Assembly: GCF_000165735.1 (NCBI RefSeq)
Contig: NZ_GL538208.1
Coordinates: forward strand, 684,074 to 748,073
Length of the DNA stretch: 64,000 nt
Reading direction: 5' to 3'
Origin: Megasphaera micronuciformis F0359
GTDB taxonomy: Bacteria; Bacillota; Negativicutes; Veillonellales; Megasphaeraceae
Of the stretch, positions 1 through 8,503 are shown piece after piece. The translations under genes were made by a program, and so were the position numbers. The notes beneath the pieces were generated by a model. It did no database searches. It saw only the letters and a list, made by a program, of their open reading frames with translations, and had not been told where the DNA came from. Position 1 is the first letter of the stretch. Each line of letters begins with the position of its first letter.

Positions 1-23
1 GGGGCGTCTTTTTTATATACGTA

Positions 24-60
24 CAAAAAAAGATAACAGACAAGATACGCCTGTTATCTT
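24..60 (-). terminator. Rho-independent terminator after gadB
   Basis: Ten-base perfect inverted repeat (arms 30-39 and 51-60, AAGATAACAG/CTGTTATCTT) with an 11-nt loop. Read on the minus strand it is followed by a run of seven T (24-30). It lies 15 nt past the gadB stop and closes the gadCB transcript. Confidence 0.85.
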
Positions 61-74
61 TTTCTTCCGATTGC

Positions 75-1481
75 TTAATGTGTAAAACCGTATTTCTTAT
101 TTTCCTTCTCTTTATGAAAGAGAAGGTGTGCATCATTTAATTGTTTAATAGCTCTCTTCAGATCTTCAATGAAATCGTGAGCCATACCCATACCGAAGTC
201 ACCGCGGACGACAATTCTCTGTACTTCTACATCTTCCAGATTAGCCGGTAACGGATAAGCAGGTACCTGCCACCCCGTCATGGCTAAGCGATCGGCTAAG
301 TCATACAAAGTCCACTTGCACTTGATACCATTCTTTTGTTTATAGCAAACAATCGGTAACTGACTGCCGTCATTAATGATTTCAAAGAGGCCGAGTTTTT
401 CAATTTCCTTCGCCAAATATACGGCCACATCATGAGTCCGCTTATGAATTTCATGAAAACCCTTATAACCGTAACGAACAAAATTATAATACTGACCGAT
501 GATCTGAGACGCACTGCGTGAAAAGTTAATAGCCATTGTCGGAATTTCACCGCCCAAATAGCTTACTTTAAAGATTAATTCTTCCGGCAAGAAAGACTTA
601 TCACGCCACAGCACCCAACCGATACCGGGATAGACCAAACCGTATTTATGCCCCGATGCATTGATAGATACGACGTTCTTCAATTTGAAGTCCCATTCAA
701 TATCCGGTTCCATAAAGGGAGTATACAGCCCGCCCGAAGCGGCATCTACATGAATGTATACCTTATAGTCCGTGTGCTTATTGTATTCTTCCACCAAAGC
801 ATCCAGCTTTTTAATATCGTCGTAACGCCCTGTATACGTAATACCCATAATGCCTACAATACCTATGGTATATTCATCTACATAATCCATAACGCGTTCC
901 ATATCCAAGGATTGATGTTGCATATCCATCGGTACGGTACGCATTTCAATATCCCAATAAGTGCAAAACTTCTTCCAACAAATCTGATACCCTGAAGAAA
1001 TAACTAGATTCGGTTTTTTAGCCTTTATATCAAGCCCTAATTTTTCGGCTCTGTTTCTCCATGCAAATTTCATAGCCATGCCGCCGAGCATGCAAGCTTC
1101 GGAAGAGCCGACTGTCGATGTTCCCAAATACGATTCGTCAGGTGACGCATGCCACAAGCTGGCAATCATATTCACACAACGATTTTCAATTTCCGCCGTA
1201 CGCGGATATTCCGATTTGTCTATGGCATTTTTTTCCAACGTTTCACTCATCAGCTTAGTAGCTTCCGGTTCCATATAAGTTTGGCAAAAGGTTGCCAAGT
1301 TCAGGCGAGCATTTCCTTCATCTAAGAGTTGATCTTTAATTACCTGATAAGCAATCCTGGGTTCCACGGGGGTTTCATTTAATTGATATTTAGGCAAATC
1401 CTGTTCTTCACTAAGCGATCCGAAAATGGGATCCAGAGTATCGTGTTCTTCCTGATCTTTTTTGCCGTAAAGTGCCATCAT
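75..1481 (-). CDS. gadB: Glutamate decarboxylase
   Basis: PLP-dependent decarboxylation of glutamate to GABA, which consumes a cytoplasmic proton and gives acid resistance together with the antiporter encoded just upstream. About 468 aa, normal for bacterial GadA/GadB. The PLP-binding lysine sits in the family motif ASGHKYG (about Lys279). The N-terminal stretch LATFCQTY and RCVNMIASLWH is typical of the family. A start at a TTG (1496) is possible, but it overlaps the Shine-Dalgarno AGGAGGAG; the ATG at 1481 (or the adjacent ATG at 1478) lies at proper spacing and is preferred. Transcribed after gadC with a 59-nt gap, so this is a gadCB operon. The family and function are clear. Confidence 0.95.
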   Translation of the reverse strand: MMALYGKKDQEEHDTLDPIFGSLSEEQDLPKYQLNETPVEPRIAYQVIKDQLLDEGNARLNLATFCQTYMEPEATKLMSETLEKNAIDKSEYPRTAEIENRCVNMIASLWHASPDESYLGTSTVGSSEACMLGGMAMKFAWRNRAEKLGLDIKAKKPNLVISSGYQICWKKFCTYWDIEMRTVPMDMQHQSLDMERVMDYVDEYTIGIVGIMGITYTGRYDDIKKLDALVEEYNKHTDYKVYIHVDAASGGLYTPFMEPDIEWDFKLKNVVSINASGHKYGLVYPGIGWVLWRDKSFLPEELIFKVSYLGGEIPTMAINFSRSASQIIGQYYNFVRYGYKGFHEIHKRTHDVAVYLAKEIEKLGLFEIINDGSQLPIVCYKQKNGIKCKWTLYDLADRLAMTGWQVPAYPLPANLEDVEVQRIVVRGDFGMGMAHDFIEDLKRAIKQLNDAHLLFHKEKENKKYGFTH

Positions 1482-1540
1482 AAACTCCTCCTTCAATAAA
1501 TACGACTTGTATTTAATGTATATATTAACGACGAGAACAC

Positions 1541-3076
1541 TTAATGCTTTAATACATGTTCCCGACTTTCAACAATATGGTGTTCGCCTCGAGCCATAGG
1601 CGGTACGGCACGATTAATATCACCTGCCGTAAAATGTCTCGGGCCATCGGAGACTGTTTCTTTCCCCTTCTTGTCATGAATTTCATATACGAGGAAGGGA
1701 ATGATAAGCGCCATAATAAAACTGATAACCAAGACGCTTAAATATGCCCGACTGGACGAAGCCGGTAAGGCACTGGGCGGAATAAAGGAAATAAAGAGAG
1801 CAAATACCGACACGAGAAGTCCTGCAGTAGAAATAAGTACTTTTCCGAAAAGTCCGCCCGGAACTTCATAGGTCCTCTTTAAATTTTTCTTCTTAAAGAT
1901 TAGAACCAGGTACGCCGCAAAAAAGAGTAAGTACCCTACCAAATAGATAACAACCGTCAAGGCCATGGCGGCAAAATAGGAAACATTACTGCTGCCTCCG
2001 CCGAAAGTAAGAACGGCGTCCCAAACAGTAACGACAAGGCCCTGGACAATAATTAAAGGAACAGGCACCCCTGCATCGTTAATTTTACGGAAGAACTTCG
2101 GAAGTATTCCCCGCTGAGCCGTTGCGAACATACCTCTTGACGGCCCGACAACCCACGAACTGATTTCCCCCATAACCCCCAGAGCAATCATTAAGGAAAT
2201 AATCTTGGCAAGTAACGAAGCATGTTGACTGAAGTGTGACAACAAGAACCGGAATGCTTGCACTACACCGCCGCTTAAGGACAACTCCTTAGCAGGAACG
2301 ACGGCTGCTACGGATAACCCGCCGGCTGCATCTAAGACAATGGCTGTAACGACTAAGACAAACATTGCTAACGGGTAGTTTCTCTTAGGGTTTTCCAATT
2401 CATTAATGTGCGAAGCCGAAGCTTCAACTCCCATGTATGCCAGAATAAAGGAAACAAATACAACCAATGTATTTAATCTTGAGAAATCCGGAATTAGAGA
2501 ATCCGACGAAAATTGAATTTGTAAAATACCGCCATTTGCTATATAAGCGATTGCCAACATAAAAAGTAAGGCGGACGGAAATAAAATCCCTATGACAAAT
2601 CCGTACTTAGCCAACTTGGCCGTATACTTCGTTCCGCCGAATTGTGAAATCGTTAAAATCCAAAAGATAAGTAATACACCGCTGAATTTAACTATCGGAT
2701 CTTCACTCAGCTCATTCCAGCCGATTACATACGACAGAGCCGCCAAAATGAAGTAAATCATCGTTACAAATCCTACGGTTATTTGAAACCATTGGAAAAA
2801 AATAGCCGCGAACCCGAATCTTTCGCCCAACGTATTGCCTACCCAACTGAAAATACCACCGCCGTCATCATTCCAACCGTCGACAGTTGCCATTTCAGCA
2901 GCACACAAGGCTACAGGTAAGAACCAGAATATTCCGCCCAAAACCAGAAAAAAGAGCAGATGCAGTTTAGATGTTGCAAAGGTCGGATACCCGTACACGG
3001 TTAACACCATAGATGCTGTTAAGGCGAAAAAACCGAATAAAGATAATTTTTTCATATCATGAGAACCGGTTCCCAT
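1541..3076 (-). CDS. gadC: Glutamate:GABA antiporter
   Basis: APC-superfamily inner-membrane exchanger that brings glutamate in and GABA out, supplying GadB. 511 aa with about 12 hydrophobic segments and a polar C-terminal tail of roughly 40 residues that matches the position of the pH-sensitive C-plug known in GadC. The tail contains several His residues (RHF, EHHIV, EHVLKH), consistent with pH gating (inference). A GTG at 3085 is in frame, but it is part of the Shine-Dalgarno AGGAGTG; the ATG at 3076 lies 8 nt after AGGAG and is the likely start. First gene of the gadCB operon, directly under the promoter at 3137-3164. Confidence 0.93.
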   Translation of the reverse strand: MGTGSHDMKKLSLFGFFALTASMVLTVYGYPTFATSKLHLLFFLVLGGIFWFLPVALCAAEMATVDGWNDDGGGIFSWVGNTLGERFGFAAIFFQWFQITVGFVTMIYFILAALSYVIGWNELSEDPIVKFSGVLLIFWILTISQFGGTKYTAKLAKYGFVIGILFPSALLFMLAIAYIANGGILQIQFSSDSLIPDFSRLNTLVVFVSFILAYMGVEASASHINELENPKRNYPLAMFVLVVTAIVLDAAGGLSVAAVVPAKELSLSGGVVQAFRFLLSHFSQHASLLAKIISLMIALGVMGEISSWVVGPSRGMFATAQRGILPKFFRKINDAGVPVPLIIVQGLVVTVWDAVLTFGGGSSNVSYFAAMALTVVIYLVGYLLFFAAYLVLIFKKKNLKRTYEVPGGLFGKVLISTAGLLVSVFALFISFIPPSALPASSSRAYLSVLVISFIMALIIPFLVYEIHDKKGKETVSDGPRHFTAGDINRAVPPMARGEHHIVESREHVLKH

Positions 3077-3136
3077 TTTAATCACTCCTTTCGTATTACG
3101 GTTCTTCCTTTTTCCTCACCTCCTTTATTTGCCCCT

Positions 3137-3164
3137 ATTATAGTTCGCTTTTTTTTAAATTCAA
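3137..3164 (-). promoter_or_regulatory. gadCB promoter
   Basis: Minus-strand -35 TTGAAT (3164-3159), 16-bp spacer and perfect -10 TATAAT (3142-3137). The leader of about 55 nt contains a very strong Shine-Dalgarno-like AAAGGAGGTGA (3116-3126) that has no start codon at usable spacing, in addition to the working one before gadC. Confidence 0.75.
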
Positions 3165-3172
3165 GCATAAAT

Positions 3173-3193
3173 ATGTAAATTATCAATTTACAT
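3173..3193. promoter_or_regulatory. Candidate operator upstream of gadCB
   Basis: Perfect 9-3-9 inverted repeat (ATGTAAATT / AATTTACAT) ending 9 bp upstream of the -35 box. The position suits binding of a regulator; no regulator gene is adjacent. Being AT-rich, it could also be an upstream curved element. Confidence 0.45.
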
Positions 3194-3262
3194 TTTCGAA
3201 TATTTACGTATTATTCAGATTGTTTATGCACATATTTTATTTTCCATATATTTTTGCCATAC

Positions 3263-3299
3263 AAAACCCCCTTTACCGCTTCTTCGGTAAAGGGGGTTT
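3263..3299 (-). terminator. Rho-independent terminator after rng
   Basis: Long GC-rich hairpin (AAACCCCCTTTACCG paired with CGGTAAAGGGGGTTT, loop CTTCTT) 46 nt past the rng stop. It ends the long operon that starts at mreB. Confidence 0.85.
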
Positions 3300-3345
3300 A
3301 AGCATTCTATCTTATTCATACAGTTGTCGTATTTACAGTTATTAC

Positions 3346-4785
3346 TTACTCAGCTTTTGAAAATACGGAAAAAACCTCTCTGTTTGCATGATGACTGTCT
3401 TCAAAATACAGGGAACGGTTCAGCTCTCTTTCCAAAGACTCTTTTCGTTTCTTATCCTTAAACAGGGCCAAAACATCGGCATGAGCACTAATCAAAATAT
3501 CACCCTTAATAGGATGTACTTTCATCATATGGCGCAATTGACGAACGATTTGGATATACACCGATTCAGGAGAGGCCAAAACACCTGTACCGCCACAAAC
3601 GGTACAAGGAGAAAATTGAGATAAATGGATACTTTGCCGTGATTTTTTTCGTGTAATTTCCACGAGATTCAGGGCCGTCATGCCGAATACATGAACTCTC
3701 GCCCTATCGGCCGCCGTTTCACGCTGCAAAATACGCAAAAGTTCGTCTCTCCTGTCGGACCGGGGCATATCGATAAAGTCCACTAAAATGATGCCCCCTA
3801 TATCGCGCAATCGCAACTGTCTTGCAATTTCTACCGCCGCTTCGCGATTTACATGAAAGAGTGTTTCCTCAAGGGTGCTGTTACCTACATATTTACCGCT
3901 ATTGACATCGATGACCGTCAAAGCCTCCGTATGATCGAAAATAAGAGTTCCTCCTGAAGGCAACATAACTTGCCTGGACATAACATTCTGTAACTCATCT
4001 TCAATGTGATAATAGTCGAATACAGGATCTTCTCCTTCATATAAAATCAAGCGCTCTCTATCTATTTCGTCTTCCGAAAAAAAAGAGCTCAAACGTTCAT
4101 AAGCGTCTTTATTATCTACAATGACAGTATTTACATCATCCGTACAGTAATCCCTGATCATACGCATCAAAAGATCCGCTTCGCGATATAAAAGCTTCGG
4201 CTTTCTTGTAGTCTTATAACGTGCCCTTATACTTTCCCATGTACGCAATAAGTAGTGTAAATCTGCCGCTAATTCTTCTTCCGATACGTCTTTTGCGACA
4301 GTCCTTACAATCATACCGATACCTTCGGGCTTAACGGCACTGACAATAGTTCGCAAGCGATTTCTTTCCTCTTCGTCCTGAATTTTTTTGGACACGCCTA
4401 CGTAATCTACCGTAGGCATTAAGACGGCGTAACGACCGGCAATACTGACATTGGCCGTCACCTTGGCTCCCTTCATGGGTTGTTCGTCTTTAACTACTTG
4501 TACAAGTACGCTTTGCCCTACGGAAATATGGGTCTGTTGGATTTCTTCTTTTGTCGCCGCACGGGGAAATAAATCCCCTAAATATAAAAAGGCGTTCTTT
4601 TTACGACCTATATCGACAAAAGCAGCCTGCATGGCAGGCAGGATATTCTGTATGACACCCTTGTAGATATGATTAACAATATGTGCTTCGTCATTTCGTT
4701 CCACTGCATAGTCCGTCAATTTTCCGTTTTCTATGACGGCCATTCGCGTTTCTTCCGGAATAACATCGGCAACCAATAATTTCAT
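3346..4785 (-). CDS. rng: Ribonuclease E/G family endoribonuclease
   Basis: Single-strand-specific endoribonuclease for rRNA maturation and mRNA decay. 479 aa, RNase G length (no long degradosome tail as in RNase E). N-terminal S1-like RNA-binding region (about residues 35-130). Metal-binding aspartates in VIDVNSG (about 291) and LVDFIDM (about 335). Zn-link cysteines in CTVCGGTG (about 392). Last gene of the shape operon, 21 nt after the DUF2344 gene. The TIGR03960/DUF2344/RNase G order is common in Firmicutes; the usual rplU-rpmA genes do not follow here, and a terminator does instead. Confidence 0.92.
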   Translation of the reverse strand: MKLLVADVIPEETRMAVIENGKLTDYAVERNDEAHIVNHIYKGVIQNILPAMQAAFVDIGRKKNAFLYLGDLFPRAATKEEIQQTHISVGQSVLVQVVKDEQPMKGAKVTANVSIAGRYAVLMPTVDYVGVSKKIQDEEERNRLRTIVSAVKPEGIGMIVRTVAKDVSEEELAADLHYLLRTWESIRARYKTTRKPKLLYREADLLMRMIRDYCTDDVNTVIVDNKDAYERLSSFFSEDEIDRERLILYEGEDPVFDYYHIEDELQNVMSRQVMLPSGGTLIFDHTEALTVIDVNSGKYVGNSTLEETLFHVNREAAVEIARQLRLRDIGGIILVDFIDMPRSDRRDELLRILQRETAADRARVHVFGMTALNLVEITRKKSRQSIHLSQFSPCTVCGGTGVLASPESVYIQIVRQLRHMMKVHPIKGDILISAHADVLALFKDKKRKESLERELNRSLYFEDSHHANREVFSVFSKAE

Positions 4786-4806
4786 AGCACATCGCCAACT
4801 TTCGTA

Positions 4807-5514
4807 TTACGGCATTTCGAACAAAGTTCGATTCTCTCCCTTTTGTCGCGACCATAGGCCCGTTCTTTCGGCAAGCATCAGGGTCGGGTCAACGGGAATA
4901 TCGAATTGCCGGGCTAATAATTCCCACACTTGAGAGGGCTTTACGGCACCCGACTCGTTTTGATAAATGCGTACACGCAAGTGTATGTCCGATCCGTCTA
5001 TTTGTGCCGTAATCGGTTCCAATACATGGTCTTTTACATTAATATATCTTGTTTTGCGTGTTTTCGGTGAATATTTTTCATACACCGCTTCTTCAGCCTT
5101 GTTAAACATAGCAAGACGACGATTGATTACGTCTTCTTCTATAGATTCCGTTAAAGGACCGGACAAAAGATACTCGGCATAATTGGCTATAGCCATAAGC
5201 TTCGGTGCCTTATCGGATACATAACGCCCCTCAAGAACGGCAAACCCTTCGGGAGCCTTTTCATTCATACGCCGTTTTACATCTTCCACATCTACTGTTT
5301 CAGCCAATTCTATATCCATGTACTCTTCTGCCGCCGCCACACCTACACCCAAAGCGGAAGCAAAAGCTATTTTCATATGAGGATTGAAACCTTCCGAGTA
5401 TTGTACGGGTAAATCGGCTCGAATTACGACATAACGAACGGCTCGGGCAAAATCGAGATGCGACAAAAAGCGCAAGGCCTTGTCCTTCTTAATAGCTAAA
5501 CGTAGTCTTGCCAT
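4807..5514 (-). CDS. TIGR03936/DUF2344 radical-SAM-linked protein
   Basis: About 235 aa protein of the DUF2344 family (opening RLRLAIKKDKALRFLSHLDF-like, followed by the SEGFNPHMKIAFASALGVG segment). The family has no proven function; it is found next to, or fused to, TIGR03960 radical SAM proteins, as here, where its 5' end overlaps that gene by 26 nt. Annotated start is the ATG at 5514, 7 nt after AGGTGA; the in-frame GTG at 5523 lies inside that Shine-Dalgarno. It probably acts with its neighbour, perhaps in RNA or protein modification given the RNase G linkage (inference). Confidence 0.88.
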   Translation of the reverse strand: MARLRLAIKKDKALRFLSHLDFARAVRYVVIRADLPVQYSEGFNPHMKIAFASALGVGVAAAEEYMDIELAETVDVEDVKRRMNEKAPEGFAVLEGRYVSDKAPKLMAIANYAEYLLSGPLTESIEEDVINRRLAMFNKAEEAVYEKYSPKTRKTRYINVKDHVLEPITAQIDGSDIHLRVRIYQNESGAVKPSQVWELLARQFDIPVDPTLMLAERTGLWSRQKGENRTLFEMP

Positions 5515-7372
5515 TGCCGTCACCTGCTTTCAAATCTATAATATGAACGCCTAAATTGGGACAGACACCGCAACCCGTACATCGTTTACGGCGACAATCA
5601 TCTGTCAGCTCTTCGTCATGGGCTTTCTTCCACTCATTGAGCAAGTATGCTTTAGCCACACCGGCACTCATGTGATCCCACGGGAAGGGTTCTTGCTCTC
5701 CTCGTTGCCTGGATGCGAAGTAATCTACCTCAAGACCGGCGTCTGCAAAAGACTCATTCCATTTATCGTAATCGAACATCTCAGTCCAACCGTCGAACTT
5801 ACAACCCTTTTTCCACGCATAATACAGAACCTTACCCAATCGTCTGTCGCCTCTGGCAAAGGCTGCCTCCATGCGCCCCGTACGAGCATCGTGATAATGA
5901 TAAGAAATGTGTTTATCACGAATAAGGCCCTTAATATACTGCTGCTTTCGTTCTATTTCTTCAATGGAGCATTGAGGTGCCCATTGAAAGGCCGAATGAG
6001 CCTTAGGTACGAAACTGGATACGGAGACCGTAACCTTTCCGTTATTCTTTCCCGTCACCTTGCGATACAAATTCAAAACCTTATAAGCCAAGTCGGCAAT
6101 TCCTGCCAAATCTTCATCCGTTTCCGTCGGCAAGCCCATCATGAAATAGAGTTTGACTGTCGACCAACCGTTTTGGAAGGCATTTTCGCAAGCATCCAGT
6201 AAGTCTTTCTCCGTAACACCCTTATTAATTACATCACGCAGGCGTTGAGTTCCCGCTTCGGGTGCAAAGGTCAGGCCGCTTTTACGAACCTGCTGAACTT
6301 TTTTGGCAATATCGACGGAAAAGCTGTCGACTCGTAATGACGGCAGACTGACGCTAACTTTCTTTCCCTTAAAGCGTTCCAACAGTAAGTCGACCAATTC
6401 GGGAAGTTGCGAATAGTCAGCAGAACTCAGACTCATGAGAGAAATTTCATCATATCCGGAATTTTTAACTATTTGTTCAGCCAAATCCGCCAAATGCTTC
6501 GGTGTTTTTTCCCTTACGGGACGATACAAAACTCCTGCCTGACAAAAACGACACCCGCGACTGCAACCGCGAAAGAGTTCAAGAACAGCCCGATTATGAA
6601 CGATATCAATATTCGGTACAATCGGTTCCGTCGGATAAAAAACCGTTTCTTCATCGGCAATAACGCATTTTTCAATGCGTGTCTTAGCTTCTTTTTCCGT
6701 AGGGATTAAGTTAAGAAAATTCCCTTCCGAATCATAGTGAGGCTCGTAAAAAGCGGGTACGTAATTCCCCTTTTGTGTGGCCAATGTTTTCAATAGACCC
6801 TTTTTCCCGCCCGGCTTACCGTCTTTTTTCCAAGCAATTATCGTATCAGCCAATAATTGGACCGATTCTTCCGATTCGCCGAGACAAAAGAGATCGAAAT
6901 AGTCGGCCAAAGGCTCCGGATTGTACGTACAAGGTCCCCCGGCAACAATAAGAGGAGTTTCTTCCCCTCGTTCCGCTGCAAGCAGGGGAATCCCCGCCAA
7001 ATCCAGCATATTCAAAATATTGGTAAAACTCATTTCATATTGAAGCGTAAATCCGACCATATCAAAGTCGCGAACAGCTGTCTTCGTTTCCAGTGAATAA
7101 AGGGGATACCCCTTTTTACGCATTAATTCTTCCATATCCGGCCACGGGGCGTAAACCCGTTCCGCTGCCGTATCACCGCGTTTATTCAAGAGGGCATACA
7201 AAATTCTGAGTCCCAAATGACTCATAGCCACTTCATAAACGTCCGGGAAACAATAAGCAACCGTAAAATCCACATCATTGTGATTTTTTACTACACTGTT
7301 CCATTCTCCACCCACATATCGGGCCGGCTTTTGTACCTTACTTAATAGTATGGGATCTATCTGTATTTGCAC
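5489..7372 (-). CDS. TIGR03960 family B12-binding radical SAM protein
   Basis: 627 aa. N-terminal cobalamin-binding-like Rossmann region (FPDVYEVAMSHLGLRILYALL and GGPCTYNPEP), then a radical SAM core with the cluster motif CSRGCRFCQAG near residue 271, and a C-terminal CTGCGVCPNLGV motif (about 598-606) that could bind a second iron-sulfur cluster. Substrate unknown for the family. GTG start: GGAG lies 6 nt upstream and no ATG is better placed. 12 nt after rodA and overlapping the DUF2344 gene, so it is co-transcribed with the cell-shape genes. Confidence 0.88.
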   Translation of the reverse strand: MQIQIDPILLSKVQKPARYVGGEWNSVVKNHNDVDFTVAYCFPDVYEVAMSHLGLRILYALLNKRGDTAAERVYAPWPDMEELMRKKGYPLYSLETKTAVRDFDMVGFTLQYEMSFTNILNMLDLAGIPLLAAERGEETPLIVAGGPCTYNPEPLADYFDLFCLGESEESVQLLADTIIAWKKDGKPGGKKGLLKTLATQKGNYVPAFYEPHYDSEGNFLNLIPTEKEAKTRIEKCVIADEETVFYPTEPIVPNIDIVHNRAVLELFRGCSRGCRFCQAGVLYRPVREKTPKHLADLAEQIVKNSGYDEISLMSLSSADYSQLPELVDLLLERFKGKKVSVSLPSLRVDSFSVDIAKKVQQVRKSGLTFAPEAGTQRLRDVINKGVTEKDLLDACENAFQNGWSTVKLYFMMGLPTETDEDLAGIADLAYKVLNLYRKVTGKNNGKVTVSVSSFVPKAHSAFQWAPQCSIEEIERKQQYIKGLIRDKHISYHYHDARTGRMEAAFARGDRRLGKVLYYAWKKGCKFDGWTEMFDYDKWNESFADAGLEVDYFASRQRGEQEPFPWDHMSAGVAKAYLLNEWKKAHDEELTDDCRRKRCTGCGVCPNLGVHIIDLKAGDGNGKTTFSY

Positions 7373-7384
7373 GTTATTCTCCGT

Positions 7385-8491
7385 CTATAAAAAAATTGCC
7401 GATTGTTGTCGCATATGGACACTCAATACTACCGCCAGGGCCATCATATTCGTAGTCAAAGCACTGACACCGTAACTCATAAAGGGTAAAGGAATACCCG
7501 TAACAGGCATAATACCGCAAGTCATACCGACATTGACGAGTATTTCAAAAGTCCACATGGCTACGATACCCGTAACCAATAGCATTCCGAAAGGTTCCTT
7601 ACATTCCTTGGCCGTAAGCAAAGCCCTGTAAATGAGTACAAAATATAAAAAAAGTAAAAAGAGGCAACCTAAAAAGCCCAATTCTTCACCGATAACGGAA
7701 AAAATAAAATCCGTATGATTTTCAGGCAAAAAATTCAACTGACTCTGAGTCCCTTTGAAAAGTCCCTTGCCGAAAAGCATTCCCGAACCGATAGCTATTT
7801 TTGACTGAATGATATGATAGCCGGCTCCGAAGGGATCTGCATTAGGGTCTAAAAAAACCATAATACGCGACTTCTGATAGTCTTTCATAAAGTACCATCC
7901 GAAAGGCGCGAGGCACAGTGCGGCAATAAAAATATTACGCAGAAGTTTCAACCTTATGCGACTGACAAAAAGCATAGCTACGGCAATTGCCAAGAATACA
8001 AGACTGGTTCCCAAGTCCGGTTGTTTTAATACAAGAAGAAACGGAATGCCCACACATAACCCGAAGGGAATAATCTCTCTCCACGTATTGAGCTTTCCGA
8101 TACGATCGGCCAGCAAGGCAGCCATACACACAATCATAATGAGCTTGGAAAACTCGGACGGCTGCAATGTAAGCGGCCCGATTTGAATCCATCGCTGGGC
8201 TCCAAGAGCGGATCTTCCTAAAAACATAACGGCCACCAACATGAGCAGATTGATGACATACAAGGGTTTAGCAATACGCCGCAACTTCGTATAGTCATAA
8301 TTACAAACAAAGAGAACCAGCAATAAGTTGACAATAAAAGCCCCGCCCTGTTTAGCCACAAAATCGTAGTTAATAGCACCCTTATTAATATGTGTGGCAC
8401 TGCCGATAATACAGATACTGATGGCTACAATAAGTACAGCTGCCGCCACCAATACCTTATCTATATGTTTCCACTGTCTTTTAAATAACAC
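7385..8491 (-). CDS. rodA: Rod-shape peptidoglycan polymerase RodA
   Basis: SEDS-family glycosyltransferase that polymerises lipid II in the elongasome with PBP2. 368 aa, about 10 transmembrane segments. Family signatures visible: GAQRWIQIGPLTLQPSEFSKL in the middle and the C-terminal PFMSYGVSAL. GTG start with GGGAG 7 nt upstream. Located between the MinD-like gene and the TIGR03960 gene, in the same operon as its partner mrdA. Confidence 0.95.
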   Translation of the reverse strand: MLFKRQWKHIDKVLVAAAVLIVAISICIIGSATHINKGAINYDFVAKQGGAFIVNLLLVLFVCNYDYTKLRRIAKPLYVINLLMLVAVMFLGRSALGAQRWIQIGPLTLQPSEFSKLIMIVCMAALLADRIGKLNTWREIIPFGLCVGIPFLLVLKQPDLGTSLVFLAIAVAMLFVSRIRLKLLRNIFIAALCLAPFGWYFMKDYQKSRIMVFLDPNADPFGAGYHIIQSKIAIGSGMLFGKGLFKGTQSQLNFLPENHTDFIFSVIGEELGFLGCLFLLFLYFVLIYRALLTAKECKEPFGMLLVTGIVAMWTFEILVNVGMTCGIMPVTGIPLPFMSYGVSALTTNMMALAVVLSVHMRQQSAIFL

Positions 8492-8503
8492 CGTTATTCT
8501 CCC

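Noticed and set aside
3107-3120. Possible leader peptide in the gadCB leader starting at a GTG inside AAAGGAGGTGA
   Set aside because: The GTG is part of the Shine-Dalgarno itself, so it cannot be initiated from it; the peptide would be seven residues.
5618-6202. 194-codon plus-strand frame opposite the TIGR03960 gene
   Set aside because: Shadow frame inside a clear radical SAM gene; no Shine-Dalgarno and no domain.
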